Source: Aurantimicrobium photophilum (lineage in GTDB: Bacteria; Actinomycetota; Actinomycetes; Actinomycetales; Microbacteriaceae). Taken from it: a DNA stretch of 64,000 nt. Positions 57,320 to 64,000 of the stretch are shown here, piece by piece (position 1 is the first letter of the stretch; each line of letters starts with the position of its first letter). Under the pieces are notes generated by a model. The model saw only the letters and a list, made by a program, of their open reading frames with translations. It was not told the DNA's origin and searched no databases. Location: assembly GCF_003194085.1 (NCBI RefSeq), contig NZ_CP023994.1, positions 806,001-870,000 on the forward strand. The letters run 5' to 3'. A program made the position numbers and the translations under genes.

Positions 57320-58144
57320 TTATGCCGAAAGGGGTTCTGAAGGAGGAACAATGCTTGGACTGTCATCGCTGAACGTCAATTGCTTCTTTCCCTGACGACG
57401 GTCATGTAGCCAGGCAATACCCGCAGAAGCGAAATAGAGAAGAACCATGGGGATGGCCAGCAGGAACATGGACAGAACATCTGCGGCAGGCGTTGCGATT
57501 GCTGTGAACAAAAAAATGACCAGGACTGCGATGCGCCACGACTTGATGATGCTCTGGGCAGAGAGCAATCCAGCGAAATTGAACAAAACCAGGAATACCG
57601 GGAGCACGAAAGCCACACCAACGACGAGAACCAGTTTCAACACGAAATCGAAATATGTCTTGGCCGTAATGATGGTGGCATCATCACTCGGAGCGAAACT
57701 CGTCATGAGCGCAACGATATGGGGATAGACATACCACCCGGCGGCACAGCCCGCTAAAAAGAGCGGAATAGCGCTCAACATGAAACCAAGGGTGTACTTG
57801 ATTTCCTTCTTTGTAAGCCCTGGCATAAAGAATGCCCAGATCTGATAAAGCCAGAAGGGACTCGAAATAACGATGCCAACGGTGAAGGCAATCTGAAGTT
57901 TCAAGTCAAAGGCACTCGTGATGCCGTCATAGTTGAGTGTTGCGACACGGTCCTGTTCAGAAGCGACCAGGAAGATGGGTTCTCGAAGTTGAGCAAGGAG
58001 AAAATCTGCCAACAACCAGCCGAGAACCGCACCGATAACAATAAAGAGGGCAGAGAGATAGAGCCTTTTGCGAAGTTCAACAAGGTGTCCACCTAGGGAC
58101 ATCTTTCCTTCGCGCCGAGAGGCTTTAGTCTGCCGTGCAGCCAT
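57320..58144 (-). CDS. tatC: Sec-independent translocase TatC
   Basis: The membrane receptor for twin-arginine signal peptides. The 274-residue protein has six membrane helices; the N-terminal SLGGHLVELRKRLYLSALFI segment, including the conserved ExxxR signal-peptide site, and PGLTKKE after helix 2 are typical. It lies 6 bases after tatA. Likely Tat clients include the Rieske protein QcrA, as known in other bacteria, although its N-terminus here shows no classical RR signal. Confidence 0.96.
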   Translation of the reverse strand: MAARQTKASRREGKMSLGGHLVELRKRLYLSALFIVIGAVLGWLLADFLLAQLREPIFLVASEQDRVATLNYDGITSAFDLKLQIAFTVGIVISSPFWLYQIWAFFMPGLTKKEIKYTLGFMLSAIPLFLAGCAAGWYVYPHIVALMTSFAPSDDATIITAKTYFDFVLKLVLVVGVAFVLPVFLVLFNFAGLLSAQSIIKSWRIAVLVIFLFTAIATPAADVLSMFLLAIPMVLLYFASAGIAWLHDRRQGKKQLTFSDDSPSIVPPSEPLSA

Positions 58145-58150
58145 GGGCTA

Positions 58151-58360
58151 CTAAGCGGACTTTGAAGAGTCGCTTGAGTCGGTGGAGCTTGTATCAGAAG
58201 GGGTCTGACCTTCTTCTTTCATTTGCTTAACTTCACTCTTGAAAATACGCATGGACTGTCCAAGTGAACGAGCAAGACCGGGAAGTTTTGGTGCACCGAA
58301 CAACAACAGAATGATGGCAATGATGATGAGCAAGTGCCATCCGGAGAGATTTCCTAGCAT
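58151..58360 (-). CDS. tatA: Sec-independent translocase TatA
   Basis: A small pore-forming subunit of Tat export. The 69-residue protein starts with an outer-facing short N-terminus and one membrane helix (GWHLLIIIAIILLLFG), the hinge FGAPKLPGLARSLGQSMRIFK with the conserved Phe-Gly and amphipathic helix, then a Ser/Thr/Asp-rich tail. AAGGA precedes its ATG. TatB is not in the window. Confidence 0.95.
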   Translation of the reverse strand: MLGNLSGWHLLIIIAIILLLFGAPKLPGLARSLGQSMRIFKSEVKQMKEEGQTPSDTSSTDSSDSSKSA

Positions 58361-58402
58361 CTGTACTTCCTTATGAATTGTTGCGAAGGTGTTGTCACTA
58401 GT

Positions 58403-59371
58403 TTAGGCGTTATAGCCGGTGAGTGCCTGCTTGGCCCATCTGCTCACAGCGGAAACAGCTTCTGGTGGCGAGACCACTCGAATTGCACCGGGAAGCTGGG
58501 AAACAAAGACTGGAACACTTGAAAGATCACTGAATGCAACTTCAATCTGAACGGTGTCACCCTCTGCTGCGTTCACAACTACTGGCCTATAGGCAGATAT
58601 CAATGGCAACGAAGATTCTTCAACAACACAGCTCACACGAATGTGAGAGTCGGAAATGTCAAAAAGCTCATCAGGAAGATCACCGTGGGTCAGAGTTGTC
58701 GTGATCTGCTGGGTTGAGATGGATAGATCAGAAATTCGGTCTAACCGAAATGTCCTCAGTGCTTCACGTTCGTGGCTCCAGCCTCGCAGGTACCAGGACT
58801 CCCCCACTAAGTCGAGGCGGAGGGGGTCGACTGTTCTGGATAGACGTTCACCTGTGGCATTTTGATACGAAAAATGAACACTCAGACCAGATGCAACAGC
58901 TTGCCTAATGACTTCCAAATCCACGGGAGATGCAGCAGGTGTGACGAGAAGATTTTCTGGTGCAGCTGAGGCTCCTAAAGCAATCTTCGAAACCAATTGT
59001 TCAATTACTGACTTGTCTTTATCCGGGACTATTGCGGAAATATATTGCAGACCAGCTAACAACGCTGCGGCTTCACGTGCTGAAAATCTTGGTGTGGCTT
59101 CAACAGCAACGTGTTGCCACAGTTCTACGATCTGTTCTTCCTCAAAGAGGTCCCAGTTGATATCGAAGAGATCCTGATGCTGATAAAAACCGTTATCCCC
59201 TGGAACTCCAGACATGGCAAGAAGTTGGACAAGCTCTTGCACTTGAGCAGGTGTGATGTCGAAATGTAAAGCTAATTGATCAACTGGTACAGCACCTTGG
59301 TCAATCAAATATGGAACAAAAGCCATCAACAACGTGACGCGGTCTGCTGCTTCTAATCGCGATGCGGCCAC
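58403..59371 (-). CDS. pafC: WYL-domain regulator PafC
   Basis: One half of the PafBC activator of the LexA/RecA-independent DNA damage response in actinobacteria. The 322-residue protein has an N-terminal winged-helix region (LMAFVPYLIDQGAVPVDQLALHFDITPAQVQELVQLL), a WYL domain (about 165-235; VDPLRLDLVGESWYLRGW and LRTFRLDRIS) and a C-terminal WCX extension. WYL domains of this pair are thought to sense single-stranded DNA. It overlaps pafB by one base and they act as a heterodimer. Confidence 0.93.
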   Translation of the reverse strand: MAASRLEAADRVTLLMAFVPYLIDQGAVPVDQLALHFDITPAQVQELVQLLAMSGVPGDNGFYQHQDLFDINWDLFEEEQIVELWQHVAVEATPRFSAREAAALLAGLQYISAIVPDKDKSVIEQLVSKIALGASAAPENLLVTPAASPVDLEVIRQAVASGLSVHFSYQNATGERLSRTVDPLRLDLVGESWYLRGWSHEREALRTFRLDRISDLSISTQQITTTLTHGDLPDELFDISDSHIRVSCVVEESSLPLISAYRPVVVNAAEGDTVQIEVAFSDLSSVPVFVSQLPGAIRVVSPPEAVSAVSRWAKQALTGYNA

Positions 59372-60366
59372 TATTGTTCACCGCCATGCTGTGAAGAGAT
59401 GAGCTCTAGACGTGCACGCACAGCTTCTGCCAGTTCAGATGGTGAAACAACACTGACCTGATTGCCGAAGACCACGAGTTCATCTGCAAGGAGTTCTAAA
59501 TCTGAAAACCCAAAGGTGATGGATGTCTCTTCTGAGAAGTACCCATATTTCGAGGTCAGACGAAGTTGTGCATCTGAGCCGGAAAGAAGTTTCAGAGATG
59601 CCGAGTTTGCTCTGGTGAGTTCCTCAAGTTCCGACTGCAGTCGACGCACATAATTCTCTGAAGGGCGAGGATGCGTTTTTTGAGGAACACGAACAGGGAC
59701 AGAAACGATTCGTTTGAGGAGAAATGTTCGTTCAGCTTGAGCTTCAAAGTCAAAAGCCAATACGTACCACAGACCTCCCCAACTGAGCATCGCTAGGGGT
59801 GAAACGGTGCGGAGCTGCGATTTGGACTGACCTGGCTTGAGGTAATTAAAGGTAAGAATCAACTCATTCTCGAGGGCATCTTCAATTGAATTGAATGCTC
59901 TGTCATTGGTGCGGATATGCGGCGCAACACCTATCAAAGGATCACTGGCTGACACACCTAAAGACTTAATTTTGGTCAGCGCATGCCGCGAATCACTCGA
60001 GAGCGAAGCTTCTCGCCATGCGTTAGCGGCAACGTTCAACAGCGTGAGTTCATCTGAGGTAAATGTCACATCATCTGGGAAGTCGTAATTCTTTCTGGAA
60101 ATCGAATACCGAATGTTGTGAGTTTGACCTTCTTCTTCCGGTAATTCGAGCGTGTCAATAATGACGCCCATGGATCGAATTTCGTCTTTGTCCCGTTCGA
60201 ACATTTTGTCCAAGGCAGTGTTGCCGTTGTAATCAAAAAAGTCACTATAACCACGAACGGTTTTGAGTATTTCGTTCTTTGTCAGGCCCTCACGGGAAGA
60301 AACGAGGGCAAGAATGAGACTGAAAAGCCTGTCTTCCTTCTTGATTCGATTCTCTGCGCGTGCCAT
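59371..60366 (-). CDS. pafB: WYL-domain regulator PafB
   Basis: Partner of PafC. The 331-residue protein has an N-terminal winged helix (RLFSLILALVSSREGLTKNEILKTV), a WYL domain (about 165-240; VSPLAMLSWGGLWYVLAF, ERTFLLKRIV) and a WCX end. In Mycobacterium PafBC activates repair genes; the uvrBAC genes here are possible targets, which is inference. It lies 13 bases after the FKBP gene; the pafA, prcBA, pup and dop genes that often precede it are absent. Confidence 0.93.
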   Translation of the reverse strand: MARAENRIKKEDRLFSLILALVSSREGLTKNEILKTVRGYSDFFDYNGNTALDKMFERDKDEIRSMGVIIDTLELPEEEGQTHNIRYSISRKNYDFPDDVTFTSDELTLLNVAANAWREASLSSDSRHALTKIKSLGVSASDPLIGVAPHIRTNDRAFNSIEDALENELILTFNYLKPGQSKSQLRTVSPLAMLSWGGLWYVLAFDFEAQAERTFLLKRIVSVPVRVPQKTHPRPSENYVRRLQSELEELTRANSASLKLLSGSDAQLRLTSKYGYFSEETSITFGFSDLELLADELVVFGNQVSVVSPSELAEAVRARLELISSQHGGEQ

Positions 60367-60379
60367 GAGTTATCCCGAA

Positions 60380-61324
60380 TTAGGGAGTGGTTCCCAAGAT
60401 GTCAATGACGAAGACCAGGGTGGAACCAGAAGGAATGGTTCCGTTGTCCTGGTTTCCGTATCCCAGCTCTGGAGGAATGACCGCAACAATTTGGGACCCC
60501 ACAGTTTGACCTTCAAGCGCCTGAGCAAAACCAGGAACAACACCGTTGAGGCTGAAGGTTGCAGGAGACTTACGTGTCCAGCTTGAATCAAAAACAGTTC
60601 CGTCACTCCACAGAACGCCGGTGTAGTGCACGGTAACCGAGCTTCCTGCCTTGACCACGGGTCCGTCACCCTTTTTGAGAACCTCAACCTTGAGCTCAGT
60701 AGGAGCCTTCGACTTGGGAACAGTGACTCCTGGAACACCGTTTGCGTCAAGAACTACTGCTGGAAAGCCGTCTTGGGCAGGCTGATCTTTACCATTAGCT
60801 TTTGCAAGGCTCGTTGAGATGAGGTCAGCAACAACGACAAGTGTTGTGTCCTTACCCAGATCACCAATAGGAGCACCATTGGGGTCAAGAAGGTCTGTCG
60901 GGGCAATGACTGAGACAATCTGACTTCCTGCAGGCGCACACTGGATCGTGGCAACAAGTCCGTGAATCAGGCTGGTGTCATCGAGCGAAGTTGTCTGTAG
61001 ATCAGTACCGTCATATTTGGTCTGGCCAAGAATGTCACCGGTTTCACCGTTATAGATAGTGAAATCAAGGGTCACTGCTCCACCGGGAAGTGCTGGCGAT
61101 CCATCTCCCTTGACCAGAATCTTTCGCTCAGTCTTGGATGCAGTGAGTGGAGTAGGGAACGTCGCAGTAGGAAGTTCGCCGAAACCACCAGTGACTTTGA
61201 CCTTGTCTACTGCCGATCCTGATTCAGCTAGAGGGGTGCAGGAAGTGTCAGCGGCAGGGGAAGCGCAGGCACTCAAGCCTGCAACTAGGGCAATACTGAC
61301 AAAAAGGGCAGAACTACGTCGCAC
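60380..61324 (-). CDS. FKBP-type peptidyl-prolyl isomerase lipoprotein
   Basis: A secreted, lipid-anchored prolyl isomerase. From the GTG at 61324 (GAGG upstream; an alternative TTG start is at 61336) it is about 314 residues. A signal peptide ends in lipobox LSAC. A first, degenerate FKBP-like region (about 50-165, with LVKGDGSPALPGGAVTLDFTIYNG) is followed by a canonical FKBP domain (about 205-314; VHYTGVLWSDGTVFDSSW, VPGFAQALEGQTVGSQ, PPELGYG). FKBP genes beside pafB occur in several actinobacteria. Confidence 0.92.
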   Translation of the reverse strand: MRRSSALFVSIALVAGLSACASPAADTSCTPLAESGSAVDKVKVTGGFGELPTATFPTPLTASKTERKILVKGDGSPALPGGAVTLDFTIYNGETGDILGQTKYDGTDLQTTSLDDTSLIHGLVATIQCAPAGSQIVSVIAPTDLLDPNGAPIGDLGKDTTLVVVADLISTSLAKANGKDQPAQDGFPAVVLDANGVPGVTVPKSKAPTELKVEVLKKGDGPVVKAGSSVTVHYTGVLWSDGTVFDSSWTRKSPATFSLNGVVPGFAQALEGQTVGSQIVAVIPPELGYGNQDNGTIPSGSTLVFVIDILGTTP

Positions 61325-61391
61325 AATTCCTCGCAAAAATCATTGTGAGGAAGAAATACCTCAACGAGAAATAGCCTATGTCGTGTTGTGC

Positions 61392-63091
<1,700 letters not shown>

Positions 63092-63097
63092 CCTTCA

Positions 63098-63103
63098 AGA
63101 CTA
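63098..63103 (-). promoter_or_regulatory. Candidate -10 for the HAD-trmI genes (leaderless)
   Basis: On the minus strand TAGTCT, then TGAAGG, then GTG. GAAGG touches the start codon, so it is a poor ribosome binding site. Spacing is the same 6 bases as elsewhere. Confidence 0.4.
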
Positions 63104-63157
63104 CTTGTCAGTAGACCTGAGTATTCTTGTGAGTGAAGTAGAACGGGGTTCCCCACT

Positions 63158-64000
63158 GTGAGTAAAGCACGCAATCCATTCCGAGGACGACTTCTTGTTG
63201 TTGCGTTTGAAGGCTGGAATGACGCCGGTGAGGCTGCTAGTTCGGCTGTTACAACTCTGCAAGAACAACTTGATGTGATTGCTCTCCACACTGTTGATCC
63301 TGAAACGTATTACGACTTCCAGTTCAACCGTCCAACCATTGGTTTTGATGAAGAGGGCAACAGGGCTTTGACCTGGCCAACCTCCATCCTCTACGCACCA
63401 ATGGTTCCGGCAGAACTTGATGAGTCAGTGTCCGAGGATCTACTTTTAGACGTGACCGGAGCAAACGCCAACAACATCTACCTTCTGCAGGGTGTTGAAC
63501 CAAGTCGAAATTGGTTGACTTTTACTAACGAGATTCTTGACATCGCTCTCGCCGCAGACATCTCTGCAATTGTTCTTCTCGGTTCGATGCTCGCTGACGT
63601 TCCTCACACTCGCCCAATTTCTACTTTTGTCTCAAGTGAAAATGCGGCAGTACGACACGAGCTCGATGTTGAACGAAGCACGTATGAAGGACCGGTTGGA
63701 ATCCTCAGTGTGATTGCTGCAGCGGCAGAGGAAGCGGATATTCCCACTGTGGCTATTTGGGCTTCAGTTCCTCACTATGTCCACCAGGGCCCCAGCCCCA
63801 AAGCAACTTTGGCTTTGATCGATAAGTTGGAAGAAATCGTTGACGTTGTCATCCCACGCGGTGAACTCGTGGCTGAAGCAGCCGAATGGGAAGAAAACAT
63901 CAACAAACTTGCTGCGGAAGACGAAGATATGTCTTCCTACATTGCACAGCTCGAGCAGGCACGAGACATGGTCGACTCCCCCGAAGCCACAGGCGAATCA
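63158..64000 (+). CDS. PAC2-family protein, 5' part
   Basis: An open frame of 281 codons from GTG 63158 runs off the right edge. It begins SKARNPFRGRLLVVAFEGWNDAGEA, followed by FNRPTIGFDEEG, NIYLLQGVEPS, VLLGSMLADVPHTRP, YEGPVGI and VAIWASVPHYV with GPSPKATLALI: the pattern of the PAC2 (proteasome assembly chaperone-like) family, present in actinobacteria (Rv2125 in Mycobacterium). Function in bacteria is not established. It is divergent from the HAD gene. No convincing promoter or ribosome binding site is seen; GGGGTTCCCC before the start can form a small hairpin. Confidence 0.9.
   Translation, partial: MSKARNPFRGRLLVVAFEGWNDAGEAASSAVTTLQEQLDVIALHTVDPETYYDFQFNRPTIGFDEEGNRALTWPTSILYAPMVPAELDESVSEDLLLDVTGANANNIYLLQGVEPSRNWLTFTNEILDIALAADISAIVLLGSMLADVPHTRPISTFVSSENAAVRHELDVERSTYEGPVGILSVIAAAAEEADIPTVAIWASVPHYVHQGPSPKATLALIDKLEEIVDVVIPRGELVAEAAEWEENINKLAAEDEDMSSYIAQLEQARDMVDSPEATGES

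Noticed and set aside
63142-63152. GAAC-GGG-GTTC as a LexA (SOS) box before the PAC2 gene
   Set aside because: The half-sites are separated by 3 bases rather than the 4 of actinobacterial LexA boxes, and the gene is not a known SOS target.

Overview
The window reads as the chromosome of a free-living actinobacterium, most likely a small-genome Microbacteriaceae (freshwater Aurantimicrobium / Rhodoluna type). The reasons are near-even base composition by eye, very tight gene packing, an actinobacterial cytochrome bcc-aa3 branch (di-heme QcrC, long QcrA, PDWY in place of PEWY in QcrB, CtaF), the PafBC-TatAC-HelY block, an ANTAR response regulator beside polA, and gene order shared with Mycobacterium around trp-lgt-pyk-polA-rpsA-coaE-uvrBA. 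The family is firm; the genus is a guess.

Layout. 1-5.4 kb: tryptophan operon trpE(partial)-membrane protein-HGxxPAAW protein-trpC-trpB-trpA, then lgt. 5.6-13.1 kb: gltBD (glutamate synthase) and pyk, closed by a strong terminator facing a tRNA-Leu(CAA). 13.3-26.2 kb: ANTAR regulator, thioesterase, polA, rpsA, coaE and the complete excision nuclease uvrB-uvrA-uvrC. 26.2-28.8 kb: glycerophosphodiesterase, an unusual SDR protein, a NUDIX hydrolase and an HdeD-like membrane protein. 28.9-35.3 kb is the most accessory part: a FAD amine oxidoreductase gene broken by one stop codon, a DMT exporter, two related MFS transporters and glycerol kinase. 35.3-44.4 kb: trpD, then the respiratory genes ctaE-qcrCAB (+) and ctaC-ctaD-ctaF (-), with a GyrI-like gene also broken by one stop codon between them. 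44.5-49.8 kb: Fe-S carrier, M20 dipeptidase, DUF3043 protein, pyrD, nrdR, hisD. 49.8-63.1 kb (-): dnaE, lnt, helY, tatC, tatA, pafC, pafB, FKBP lipoprotein, trmI, HAD hydrolase; a PAC2-family gene (+) runs off the right edge.

The genes cover amino acid synthesis (trp, his, glutamate), lipoprotein maturation (lgt, lnt, and lipoproteins CtaC and FKBP), aerobic respiration, replication and repair (polA, dnaE, uvrBAC, PafBC as DNA damage regulator) and protein export (TatAC). I found no CRISPR array, insertion sequence, prophage or integron. No gap between genes exceeds about 180 bases.

The most interesting non-gene signal is a repeated promoter geometry. In front of at least thirteen genes a -10-like hexamer lies exactly 6 or 7 bases from a start codon that lacks a properly spaced ribosome binding site, which predicts leaderless mRNAs. 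Other points are a hairpin that covers the gltB ribosome binding site, two genes with single in-frame TAA codons, an overlapping bidirectional -10 element, inverted repeats at every tail-to-tail gene junction, and absence of the Pup-proteasome genes from their usual place between trmI and pafB. I did not see a clearly new multi-gene system.
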